Shown here one piece after another: positions 1 to 11,222 of a stretch of DNA of 64,000 nucleotides. The notes under the pieces were generated by a model. It ran no database searches. It was not told the DNA's origin and saw nothing but the letters and a program-made list of their open reading frames with translations. The stretch comes from Bolinopsis microptera (lineage: Eukaryota > Ctenophora > Tentaculata > Lobata > Bolinopsidae): contig NC_087075.1 in assembly GCF_026151205.1 (NCBI RefSeq), positions 680,501 through 744,500 on the forward strand, written 5' to 3'. The position numbers and the translations under genes are program-made. Every line of letters starts with the position of its first letter. Within the stretch, counting starts at the first letter, position 1.

Positions 1-614
1 CTTTCTAGTTACCAGTATCCCGTACCTGAACAATACAATGCTTACTTTCTAGTTACCATTATCCTGTACCTGAACAATACAATGCTTACTTTCTAGTTAC
101 CAGTATCCCGTACCTGAACGATACAATGCTTACTTTCTAGTTACCAGTATCCCGTACCTGAACAATACAATGCTTACTTTCTAGTTACCAGCATCCTGTA
201 CCTGAACAATACAATGCTTACTTTCTAGTTACCAGTATCCCGTACCTGAACAATACACTGCTTACTTTCTAGTTACCAGTATCCCGTACCTGAACAATAC
301 AATGCTTACTTTCTAGTTACCAGTATCCCGTACCCGAACAATACAATGCTTACTTTCTAGTTACCAGTATCCCGTACCTGAACAATACAATGCTTACTTT
401 CTAGTTACCAGTATCTCGTACCTGAACAATACAATGCTTACTTTCTAGTTACCAGTATCCCGTACCTGAACAATACAATGCTTACTTTCTAGTTACCAGT
501 ATCCCGTACCTGAACAATACAATGCTTACTTTCTAGTTACCAGCATCCCGTACCTGAACAATACAATGCTTACTTTCTAGTTACCAGTATCCCGTACCTG
601 AACAATACAATGCT
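1..614. repeat. Minisatellite, 44-bp unit, about 14 copies
   Basis: A head-to-tail array with a 44-bp unit containing CTTTCTAGTTACCAGTATCC followed by CGTACCTGAACAATAC. Copies differ by single substitutions (for example CAGTAT to CAGCAT). The array is open at the left edge of the window, so its full length is unknown. It ends at about 614, where the sequence becomes unique. Confidence 0.95.
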
Positions 615-676
615 TTCTGCTACTCCACAAACGTTTGTGATAAGCAGTTTCCCATGATATCTATATTATATATAAT

Positions 677-854
677 GAGAATAGTATAGTGCTGAATAGT
701 ATAGTGCTGAATAGTATAGTGCTGAATAGTATAGTGCTGAATAGTATAATGAGAATAGTATAGTGCTGAATAGTATAATGAGAATAGTATAGTGCTGAAT
801 AGTATAATGAGAATAGTATAGTGCTGAATAGTATAGTGCTGAATAGTATAATGC
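677..854. repeat. Short tandem repeat, 14-15-bp unit
   Basis: GAATAGTATAGTGCT (15 bp) alternates with a 14-bp variant GAATAGTATAATGA, about 12 copies in all. The two unit types are interspersed in short runs. The minus-strand open frame across it is a repeat translation and not a gene. Confidence 0.93.
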
Positions 855-965
855 TTACCGGAGAGGAGAAGAGCAGAAGAGGAAACGATGAAGAGAAAGG
901 GCCATGATGAAGTGGATGTCAGCAACCAAGGGCACGTAGATCAGAATACCAGACATATAACAGGT

Positions 966-1835
966 GGTGTCTCCTAACGGCCACCTAGTGGGGGCAGTCG
1001 TCATGGGGGGGGGGGGGGGGTGTCTCCTAACGGCCATCTAGTGGGGGCAGTCGTCATGGGGGGGGGGGGGGGGGGGGGGTGTCTCCTAACGGCCACCTAG
1101 TGGGGGCAGTCGTCATAGGGGGGGGGGGGTGGTGTCTCCTAACGGCCACCTAGTGGGGGCAGTCGTCATGGGGGGGGGGGGGGGTGTCTCCTAACGGCCA
1201 CCTAGTGGGGGCAGTCGTCATGGGGGGGGGGGGGGGGGTGTCTCCTAACGGCCACCTAGTGGGGGCAGTCGTCATAGGGGGGGGGGGGGTGTCTCCTAAC
1301 GGCCACCTAGTGGGGGCAGTCGTCATGGGGGGGGGGGGGGGGTGTCTCCTAACGGCCACCTAGTGGGGGCAGTCGTCATAGGGGGGGTGTCTCCTGACGG
1401 CCACCTAGTGGGGGCAGTCGTCATGGGGGGGGGGGGGGGGTGTCTCCTAACGGCCACCTAGTGGGGGCAGTCGTCATAGGGGGGGTGTCTCCTAACGGCC
1501 ACCTAGTGGGGGCAGTCGTCATAGGGGGGAGGGGGGTGTCTCCTAACGGCCACCTAGTGGGGGCAGTCGTCATAGGGGGGGGGGGGGGGGTGTCTCCTAA
1601 CGGCCACCTAGTGGGGGCAGTCGTCATGGGGGGGGGGTGTCTCCTAACGGCCACCTAGTGGGGGCAGTCGTCATAGGGGGGGTGTCTCCTAACGGCCACC
1701 TAGTGGGGGCAGTCGTCATAGGGGGGGTGTCTCCTAACGGCCACCTAGTGGGGGCAGTCGTCATGGGGGGGGGGGGGGGTGTCTCCTAACGGCCACCTAG
1801 TGGGGGCCAGTCGTCATGGGGGGGGGGGGGGGGGG
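966..1835. repeat. Minisatellite with variable poly-G linkers, about 17 copies
   Basis: Each unit has a conserved body of about 39 bp (starting GGTGTCTCCTAACGGCCACC and ending GCAGTCGTCAT) followed by a run of 6 to more than 20 G. The body is nearly invariant while the G run changes length from copy to copy, so the array mixes minisatellite and homopolymer behaviour. Small open frames on both strands here are repeat artefacts. Confidence 0.95.
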
Positions 1836-1854
1836 CTGTTTTAGGAAGAGGGAA

Positions 1855-2292
1855 TGTTGGGGTCCGGAATTGTTGGTGTGAGACAAATCCCACACTGTTT
1901 CACGCCAACGAGTACCGAACCCGAATTTTATTAAAAAAATAATAATTGCAACAAGTGTACATTATACATAGTACATTATACATTGCACATTGTACATAGA
2001 TTTTCATACCTTCTGCAAAAGTGGACAAAGGCAGCAGGTATCACCGCTACAACACTGTACATAACATCCGCGATGGCCAGGTGCTGCACCAATATGTTAG
2101 AGAAATGGTCTATTCCTATATTGCTCTGCTTCATTCGGTTTATCGTCCAAAATACTACAACGTTCCCAACTAGACCTGGGTAGAGCTGCTGTTAACTTAT
2201 ATAATATATATAATCTAATAGTTACAGTGCTATATACACACATAATGACATGTCTTCAGCTACACTCTCAAGAACCGTATAATATTATAACA
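1855..2292 (+). mobile_element. Possible solo or 3' LTR with polypurine tract
   Basis: A purine tract AGGAAGAGGGAA (1843-1854) is followed directly by TGTTGGGGTCC. About 438 bp later, just before the 25-bp satellite, the sequence reads ATATTATAACA. The TGTT...AACA ends plus an adjacent polypurine tract are what a plus-strand 3' LTR would show. No second copy lies in the window, and no primer-binding site or coding region accompanies it, so this remains a weak call. Confidence 0.3.
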
Positions 2293-2299
2293 TGGTAAT

Positions 2300-5200
2300 C
2301 TATTGTAGGGGGTGCACTACCTAACTATTGTAGGGGGTGCACTACCTATCTATTGTAGTGGGTGCACTACCTATCTATTGTAGGGGGTGCACTACCTATC
2401 TATTGTAGGGGGTGCACTACCTATCTATTGTAGGGGGTGCACTACCTATCTATTGTAGGGGGTGCACTACCTATCTATTGTAGGGGGTGCACTACCTATC
2501 TATTGTAGGGGGTGCACTACCTATCTATTGTAGGGGGGTGCACTACATATCTATTGTAGGGGGTGCACTACCTATCTATTGTAGGGGGTGCACTACCTAT
2601 CTATTGTAGGGGGTGCACTACCTATCTATTGTAGGGGGTGCACTACCTATCTATTGTAGGGGGTGCACTACCTATCTATTGTAGGCCATAGGGGGTGCAC
2701 TACCTATCTATTGTAGTGGGTGCACTACCTATCTATTGTAGGGGGTGCACTACCTATCTATTGTAGGGGGTGCACTACCTATCTATTGTAGGGGGTGCAC
2801 TACCTATCTATTGTAGGGGGTGCACTACCTATCTATTGTAGGGGGTGCACTACCTATCTATTGTAGGGGGTGCACTACCTATCTATTGTAGGGGGTGCAC
2901 TACCTATCTATTGTAGGGGGTGCACTACCTATCTATTGTAGGGGATGCACTACCTATCTATTGTAGGGGGTGCACTACCTATCTATTGTAGGGGGTGCAC
3001 TACCTATCTATTGTAGGGGGTGCACTACCTATCTATTGTAGGGGGTGCACTACCTATCTATTGTAGGGGGTGCACTACCTATCTATTGTAGGGGGTGCAC
3101 TACCTATCTATTGTAGGGGGTGCACTACCTATCTATTGTAGGGGGTGCACTACCTATCTATTGTAGGGGGTGCACTACCTATCTATTGTAGGGGGTGCAC
3201 TACCTATCTATTGTAGGGGGTGCACTACCTATCTATTGTAGGGGGTGCACTACCTATCTATTGTAGGGGGTGCACTACCTATCTATTGTAGGGGGTGCAC
3301 TACCTATCTATTGTAGGGGGTGCACTACCTATCTATTGTAGGGGGTGCACTACCTATCTATTGTAGGGGGTGCACTACCTATCTATTGTAGGGGGTGCAC
3401 TACCTATCTATTGTAGGGGGTGCACTACCTATCTATTGTAGGGGGTGCACTACCTATCTATTGTAGGCCATAGGGGGTGCACTACCTATCTATTGTAGGG
3501 GGTGCACTACCTATCTATTGTAGTGGGTGCACTACCTATCTATTGTAGGCCATAGGGGGTGCACTACCTATCTATTGTAGGGGGTGCACTACCTATCTAT
3601 TGTAGTGGGTGCACTACCTATCTATTGTAGGGGGTGCACTACCTATCTATTGTAGGCCATAGGGGGTGCACTACCTATCTATTGTAGGGGTGCACTACCT
3701 ATCTATTGTAGTGGGTGCACTACCTATCTATTGTAGGGGGTGCACTACCTATCTATTGTAGGGGGTGCACTACCTATCTATTGTAGGGGGTGCACTACCT
3801 ATCTATTGTAGGGGTGCACTACCTATCTATTGTAGGGGGTGCACTACCTATCTATTGTAGGGGGTGCACTACCTATCTATTGTAGGGGGTGCACTACCTA
3901 TCTATTGTAGGGGGTGCACTACCTATCTATTGTAGGGGGTGCACTACCTATCTATTGTAGGGGGTGCACTACCTATCTATTGTAGGGGGTGCACTACCTA
4001 TCTATTGTAGGGGGTGCACTACCTATCTATTGTAGGGGGTGCACTACCTATCTATTGTAGGGGGTGCACTACCTATCTATTGTAGGGGGTGCACTACCTA
4101 TCTATTGTAGGGGGTGCACTACCTATCTATTGTAGGGGGTGCACTACCTATCTATTGTAGGGGGTGCACTACCTATCTATTGTAGGGGGTGCACTACCTA
4201 TCTATTGTAGGGGGTGCACTACCTATCTATTGTAGGGGGTGCACTACCTATCTATTGTAGGGGGTGCACTACCTATCTATTGTAGGGGGTGCACTACCTA
4301 TCTATTGTAGGGGGTGCACTACCTATCTATTGTAGGGGGTGCACTACCTATCTATTGTAGGGGTGCACTACCTATCTATTGTAGGGGGTGCACTACCTAT
4401 CTATTGTAGGGGGTGCACTACCTATCTATTGTAGGGGGTGCACTACCTATCTATTGTAGGGGGTGCACTACCTATCTATTGTAGGGGGTGCACTACCTAT
4501 CTATTGTAGGGGGTGCACTACCTATCTATTGTAGGGGGTGCACTACCTATCTATTGTAGGGGGTGCACTACCTATCTATTGTAGGGGATGCACTACCTAT
4601 CTATTGTAGGGGGTGCACTACCTATCTATTGTAGGGGGTGCACTACCTATCTATTGTAGGGGGTGCACTACCTATCTATTGTAGGGGGTGCACTACCTAT
4701 CTATTGTAGGGGGTGCACTACCTATCTATTGTAGGGGGTGCACTACCTATCTATTGTAGGGGGTGCACTACCTATCTATTGTAGGGGGTGCACTACCTAT
4801 CTATTGTAGGGGGTGCACTACCTATCTATTGTAGGGGGTGCACTACCTATCTATTGTAGGGGGTGCACTACCTATCTATTGTAGGGGGTGCACTACCTAT
4901 CTATTGTAGGGGGTGCACTACCTATCTATTGTAGGGGGTGCACTACCTATCTATTGTAGGGGGTGCACTACCTATCTATTGTAGGGGGTGCACTACCTAT
5001 CTATTGTAGGGGGTGCACTACCTATCTATTGTAGGGGGTGCACTACCTATCTATTGTAGGGGGTGCACTACCTATCTATTGTAGGCCATAGGGGGTGCAC
5101 TACCTATCTATTGTAGGGGGTGCACTACCTATCTATTGTAGTGGGTGCACTACCTATCTATTGTAGGCCATAGGGGGTGCACTACCTATCTATTGTAGGG

Positions 5201-6476
5201 GGTGCACTACCTATCTATTGTAGTGGGTGCACTACCTATCTATTGTAGGGGGTGCACTACCTATCTATTGTAGGCCATAGGGGGTGCACTACCTATCTAT
5301 TGTAGGGGGTGCACTACCTATCTATTGTAGTGGGTGCACTACCTATCTATTGTAGGGGGTGCACTACCTATCTATTGTAGGGGGTGCACTACCTATCTAT
5401 TGTAGGGGGTGCACTACCTATCTATTGTAGGGGGTGCACTACCTATCTATTGTAGGGGGTGCACTACCTATCTATTGTAGGGGGTGCACTACCTATCTAT
5501 TGTAGGGGGTGCACTACCTATCTATTGTAGGGGGTGCACTACCTATCTATTGTAGGGGGTGCACTACCTATCTATTGTAGGGGGTGCACTACCTATCTAT
5601 TGTAGGGGGTGCACTACCTATCTATTGTAGGGGGTGCACTACCTATCTATTGTAGGGGGTGCACTACCTATCTATTGTAGGGGGTGCACTACCTATCTAT
5701 TGTAGGGGGTGCACTACCTATCTATTGTAGGGGGTGCACTACCTATCTATTTTAGGGGGTGCACTACCTATCTATTGTAGGGGGTGCACTACCTATCTAT
5801 TGTAGGGGGTGCACTACCTATCTATTGTAGGGGGTGCACTACCTATCTATTGTAGGGGGTGCACTACCTATCTATTGTAGGGGGTGCACTACCTATCTAT
5901 TGTAGGGGGTGCACTACCTATCTATTGTAGGGGGTGCACTACCTATCTATTGTAGGGGGTGCACTACCTATCTATTGTAGGGGGTGCACTACCTATCTAT
6001 TGTAGGGGGTGCACTACCTATCTATTGTAGGGGGTGCACTACCTATCTATTGTAGGGGGTGCACTACCTATCTATTGTAGGGGGTGCACTACCTATCTAT
6101 TGTAGGGGGTGCACTACCTATCTATTGTAGGGGGTGCACTACCTATCTATTGTAGGGGGTGCACTACCTATCTATTGTAGGGGGTGCACTACCTATCTAT
6201 TGTAGGGGGTGCACTACCTATCTATTGTAGGGGGTGCACTACCTATCTATTGTAGGGGGTGCACTACCTATCTATTGTAGGGGGTGCACTACCTATCTAT
6301 TGTAGGGGGTGCACTACCTATCTATTGTAGGGGGTGCACTACCTATCTATTGTAGGGGGTGCACTACCTATCTATTGTAGGGGGTGCACTACCTATCTAT
6401 TGTAGGGGGTGCACTACCTATCTATTGTAGGGGTGCACTACCTATCTATTGTAGGGGGTGCACTACCTATCTATTG
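2300..6476. repeat. Satellite-like array, 25-bp unit, about 167 copies
   Basis: Units of 25 bp (TATTGTAGGGGGTGCACTAC plus CTATC) run for 4.2 kb with very high identity. Minor variants are a GTAGTGGGTGC unit, a four-G unit, and an expanded unit with GTAGGCCATAGGGGG. The variants are clustered and recur at a regular distance, showing later block duplication of part of the array. No open frame of note crosses it. Confidence 0.97.
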
Positions 6477-6529
6477 CTTCTCGTAGGTATTAATGTAAAG
6501 ATTTAGTAAAAATCGACTCAAAACCTAAA

Positions 6530-6612
6530 AATATGAATAATAATGGGGGTTGGGGGTTTGAATAATAATGGGGGTTGGGGGTATGAATAATAATGGGGGT
6601 TGGGGGTATGAA
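6530..6612 (+). repeat. Three copies of a 26-bp G-rich repeat
   Basis: TGAATAATAATGGGGGTTGG units repeat three times, each carrying GGGGGTTGGGGG. Closely spaced G runs of five give quadruplex-forming potential on the plus strand. The 68-codon minus-strand frame here is just this repeat. Confidence 0.85.
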
Positions 6613-7360
6613 CATGATAACGTACCCACGATAAGACTTAGAACAGTGTAAATGCCCAGAACGGTGGAGAGAGAGTTACTGGTGATAACACTGTACTGCA
6701 CCATCTCAGAGTTATTTAAATGTAGTGCCATCTGGTGCTAGGATAGTTAGTTTAGAGCAAGCATTAGTAATCTGAATATTATATAATAACAAGAATTTCG
6801 CCGCGGTTTAACCACGCACGATCAATTTTCCCTACCAATACCATGTACTTGTACCATTATGGCATTAATTCTTTTGAGTGAAAAGTGTGACTGGAAAAAA
6901 GTGCACCATATTTACATACTGTGTTTTTATAAATGAGTGGGATTCGTGCATGGTAAAAATTGACGATTTATTTGACCAATGCAGCGCCGCGCATCAACAA
7001 TAAATGAATCAAGAAAATTGCGGAAAATAACTTTGCGAAGGAGGAATTTTACTGTAATTAATTAACACATGGCTAGCGTCGCGCGCAGCATAACAGACGC
7101 TTCCTATACACTTAATTATAAGGGAGTGGTCTATATTGCGAAGGAGCAGACTTTTGTCGTCACCGCAGGTCCATCGGGCCACCTCATATATCCAAACCCG
7201 ATTACTTATTCCCTACGATCTTTTTGCCTTCGGCAAGAGTAGGGAAAAAAATTACTATAATCATTAGTATTAGAGGTATCAAATGGAACAATAATGACGC
7301 AATCTCTGCTGTCTCTAAATAAGTAACTGCAAGTAATGTTCCAAATCATGCTTACATATC
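6613..7360. other. Unique spacer, no gene recognised
   Basis: AT-rich single-copy sequence between two arrays. It contains a small hairpin around 7214-7249 (CCCTAC...GTAGGG enclosing TGCC...GGCA). I see no credible coding exon, RNA gene or transposon end. Confidence 0.6.
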
Positions 7361-8036
7361 TAGCTGAAGGTAGCTAGACCTAGCTGAAGGTAGCTAGAGC
7401 GAGCTGAGGTAGCTAGAGCTAGCTGAGGTAGCTAGAGCGAGCTGAAGGTAGCTAGAGCGAGCTGAAGGTAGCTAGCGCTAGCTGAGGTAGCTGAGCGAGC
7501 TGAAGGTAGCTAGCTAGCGAGCTGAAGGTAGCTAGAGCGAGCTGAAGGTAGCTAGAGCGAGCTGAAGGTAGCTAGAGCGAGCTGAGGTAGCTGAGCGAGC
7601 TGAAGGTAGCTAGCTAGCGAGCTGAAGGTAGCTAGAGCTAGCTGAAGGTAGCTAGAGCGAGCTGAAGGTAGCTAGAGCGAGCTGAAGGTAGCTAGAGCGA
7701 GCTGAAGGTAGCTAGAGCTAGCTGAGGTAGCTAGAGCGAGCTGAAGGTAGCTAGAGCTAGCTGAAGGTAGCTAGAGCTAGCTGAAGGTAGCTAGGGCGAG
7801 CTGAAGGTAGCTAGAGCGAGCTGAAGGTAGCTAGAGCGAGCTGAAGGTAGCTAGAGCGAGCTGAAGGTAGCTAGAGCGAGCTGAAGGTAGCTAGAGCGAG
7901 CTGAAGGTAGCTAGAGCGAGCTGAAGGTAGCTAGAGCGAGCTGAAGGTAGCTAGAGCGAGCTGAAGGTGAAGGTAGCTAGAGCGAGCTGAAGGTAGCTAG
8001 AGCGAGCTGAGGTAGCTAGAGCTAGCTTAAGGTAGC
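7361..8036. repeat. Minisatellite, 20-bp unit, about 33 copies
   Basis: GAGCTGAAGGTAGCTAGAGC units repeat with variants (GAGCTAGCTGAGGTAGCTGA and single-base changes). The unit is rich in the tetramers AGCT and CTAG. The left part is more mixed than the right part, where copies are almost identical. Confidence 0.95.
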
Positions 8037-8812
8037 ATGAGATAGCTCGAAGGAGCTTGTGAAACTGAATGTAATTGGAGTTTGAGTACAGACTAGCGGC
8101 AACTAATATTAATGGATAAGCCGCACACATCACGTACACACAAATATAAAATACTAAATAGCTAAATTTGCGTTTTTATAAAATTATTGTTCAAAAAAGT
8201 ACTAAATCATATCAATAGCAAATACTTAAATGAAGGATCAAGCTAAAACCAATTTCCAGTAGATTTTCGGAATGCTTGAATGATTATCTAACTTCAATAT
8301 GCCCTCAAATGTAAATAAAATTACTTCTTATTGGAGCAAAATCGACTTGAAACGTTGTTACTTTGTAAAAAAAGAAGTTTTTAAAAACCGCCTAACTTGA
8401 TGACGTCATCAAGTGGTGACAGACAAGTTTTCGTACAGAGAATTACGGCATTCATGGCTTGCTATCAGCTTAGGTAGCTAGTAATTAGTGTCCAATTAGC
8501 TGAGGTTTATCGTTATTGCCGAGTAGTGCTTCCGAGAGTTTGGACTACATGTGATGGAATCAAAACAATACCATTTACCAAACCACGTGAATATACTGTT
8601 AATGATGATATTATATAATTAAGTACATCATTATTCATTAAATACCATACTAACGTAATTTAATCCATTCTAGGAAAATGATGTGATCTTGGAGGCTATT
8701 CGTCTACTCGACGTTGGTGGTTGCTCTACGGTGTACCAGTGCTGCTAGCCACGCCAGTTGCGGTTGTATGTTGGTGGACTTGTGTTAGGAGTTGTGTTCT
8801 TCGGTGTGAAGT
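8037..8812. other. Unique AT-rich spacer, no gene recognised
   Basis: Single-copy sequence with no long open frame and no recognisable transposon end. The right part (8690-8812) turns GT-rich and leads into two short tandem duplications. Confidence 0.6.
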
Positions 8813-8925
8813 GTGTACTATCGGTGAGAAGATAGATTACAGTGTACGGTCGGTGTGACCAGTGTGTACTATCGGTGAGAAGATAGATTACAGTGTACGG
8901 TCGGTGTGACCAGTGTGGACTATCG
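8813..8925. repeat. Tandem duplication, 51-bp unit, about 2.2 copies
   Basis: A unit beginning GTGTACTATCGGTGAGAAGA is repeated at a 51-bp spacing (starts 8813 and 8864) with a partial third copy. Confidence 0.9.
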
Positions 8926-8995
8926 GTGAATATAAGTCAATTGGATTGTACTTAAGATAGATTCCAGTACGAAGAACTTCAGAGAAGAACTCCAC

Positions 8996-9120
8996 AGATC
9001 TCAACAGAAGACAAGTAATAGTGTCGGTGTATTGTAGAGATCTCAACAGAAGACAAGTAATAGTGTCGGTGTATTGTAGAGATCTCAACAGAAGACAAGT
9101 AATAGTGTCGGCGTATTGTA
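8996..9120. repeat. Tandem triplication, 42-bp unit
   Basis: A unit beginning AGATCTCAACAGAAGACAAG occurs three times at a 42-bp spacing; the last copy carries one T-to-C change. The minus-strand frame with a repeated RSLQYTDTITCLLL peptide is a translation of this repeat. Confidence 0.92.
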
Positions 9121-9436
9121 GTAGAGAAGTTACATTGATTGATAGTGATTTGGATACTTTATATAATTGAAGTGATTGAGTTATTATATATTGAATTACT
9201 AATTACCTTTGTTAGTCATTGCAGTGAGAGTGCGTAGTGGAGTGTGTTATTCTGTAAAGCAATTGACTAGTAAAGATTCACGTAGTACAATATTGTGTAT
9301 TCTCTCATTATCATTGTTCAAGTAGATAGTATTGTATCCCATTATTTCTCTAAATCTTTACAACTAGTGCTACATAGTACTTGCTTTATTATATTCAAGC
9401 CGCGTTGCGAGACATAAAAGGGACAGAAATGAACAT

Positions 9437-9645
9437 AACGTTATAAATATAATGTAATAAACATAATGTAATAAATATAATGTAATAAACATAATGTAAT
9501 AAATATAGTGTAATAAACATAATGTAATAAATATAGTGTAATAAACATAATGTAATAAATATAGTGTAATAAACACAATATAATAAATATAGTGTAATAA
9601 ACATAATGTAATTAATATAGTGTAATAAACATAATGTAATAAATA
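9437..9645. repeat. AT-rich tandem repeat, 28-bp (2 x 14) unit
   Basis: AATAAACATAATGT and AATAAATATAGTGT alternate about seven times. Minus-strand frames (LLHYVYYTIFIT-type peptides) are repeat translations. Confidence 0.93.
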
Positions 9646-9736
9646 GAACGGCAATCTCATTACAATGAGCGTATGATTATAGGGTACCAGACTCCAGAGT
9701 GAGTATGTTTAGCATGTTCAATATGCTACACGTGTA

Positions 9737-9778
9737 CCCTCCACGTGCACCCTGCACGTGCACCCTGCACGTGGAGGG
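9737..9778. other. Inverted repeat with four CACGTG palindromes
   Basis: Two perfect 13-bp arms, CCCTCCACGTGCA (9737-9749) and TGCACGTGGAGGG (9766-9778), flank a 16-bp loop that itself contains GCACGTGC. CACGTG is the canonical E-box bound by bHLH-leucine zipper factors in animals, but no gene start is recognised nearby. Confidence 0.7.
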
Positions 9779-11222
9779 GTGGAGTGTAAAGTGATATGTT
9801 TTTAAATGAGTTATATATGCACGTGGAGCTATTAATAATACTGCATATTGACTATTGTCACGCTCCTTTATATTGAGTCCAAAGTGCCACTATTGGTTGT
9901 TCCATTGTCCAGTAAGACATTCACATAGTGCTTAATGTATTGTGTATATAGTATATGTATTGTGCTATGCTCTTTATATAAGGACAATTAGTGAAATGCT
10001 CTAGTATCTCCTTATAAACAGGGGTCATTATAAGCAGGGGGAGCACAGCAAATAATGCTTTTACTCATATATATATATATACAGGGTGGCCCAAAAGTAA
10101 CTGCCCACACGCAACCCTTTAATAACTTACGTAATTCGTTTACTGGAGGTGTCAAAACAAGGCAAGTTTCTATTCGGTATATTTACAAGTACAAACCCGG
10201 CCTAAATATAAAAAACTAATTCAGCTTACAGGTTATACCATCAAAAGGAGTAGACTTACTATAATGGCTACAATTATAGTAACCCAGAGAGCTCGAGATC
10301 ACAGTCTGATCATGGACATTGAATATGAGAGTAAAAGATCAAATTCTTAACATAAATTTTAGTGGTAGTTTCAAAACAAAAAACAGGTAAAAATATCTTT
10401 CGGGGACACAATAGAATTACACGTAAAATTTCGGCCTAAAATTTCAAGGTTTATCAATTGAAATAGTGAGCAATTTATATAGAAATGGTAAACACAAAAA
10501 AGTTATTAATACTAATAGAGATTAGAGACTCAGACTGTAAGTCGCCACGAATTTTGTAACCATAGTAACAGTATGTCACGTGTTCAATATGAGCCAATCA
10601 TGCGCCAGCTTCGTGATATAAGGGATAAGAAGTGAGCTGATACATTCTTTGTACTTTTGTATTACTATTGCACTAAAAGGGCTCTAAAAGATGCTGCATG
10701 GAAAGCCTGGGAAATTTGTCTACCCTTGTGGACTATAAGAATTAAATAACTATGGCAAAAACTGTACTAAAACCCTAAAACCTAAATAAATACTTGACCC
10801 TAATAAATTGCCCCTAATCTTACTTTACTACAACAAACTTAACAAATACTCAAATCATAAGGGGGGGGGGGGGGGGGGGGTTCAAATCACGATTATCACG
10901 ATCAGAAACCTGAGCAGTTGGTTTTGTAAACATTGCTGCCACATTGCAATATAGGACATTACATTGCTGCCACATGGCACAAGCATGTTTCTAAAAAAAC
11001 AAACAATAAACACGACCTTCTACATGTATTAAAGCTGCAATGTTAATGAAAGAGGAGGAGAGAAGAAATAATACTATAATACGAGACATGGCTTCATTTG
11101 TCAAGTGTGAGCTGATGATCGTATTATTGGATTAGAAGTTGGTATCTTAGCAACGCATGAATGTCTTGTACAAGCAAAATTGATACTTACGGTGATGAGA
11201 TGTTGACATGTACAGGATCATC
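9779..11222. other. Mostly unique spacer; one mariner-like end and a G20 run
   Basis: The stretch holds a short TA microsatellite (10067-10081) followed at 10082 by CAGGGTGGCCCAAAAGTAAC. This resembles the terminal repeats of some mariner-type elements, but no matching opposite end was found, so no element is called. A homopolymer of 20 G lies at 10861-10880. Nothing coding is recognised. Confidence 0.5.

Noticed and set aside
1150-1658. Proline-rich small frames in the poly-G minisatellite
   Set aside because: They are repeat and homopolymer translations on both strands.
10082-10860. Complete mariner-type MITE starting at CAGGGTGGCCCAAAAG
   Set aside because: No matching inverted end was found downstream.
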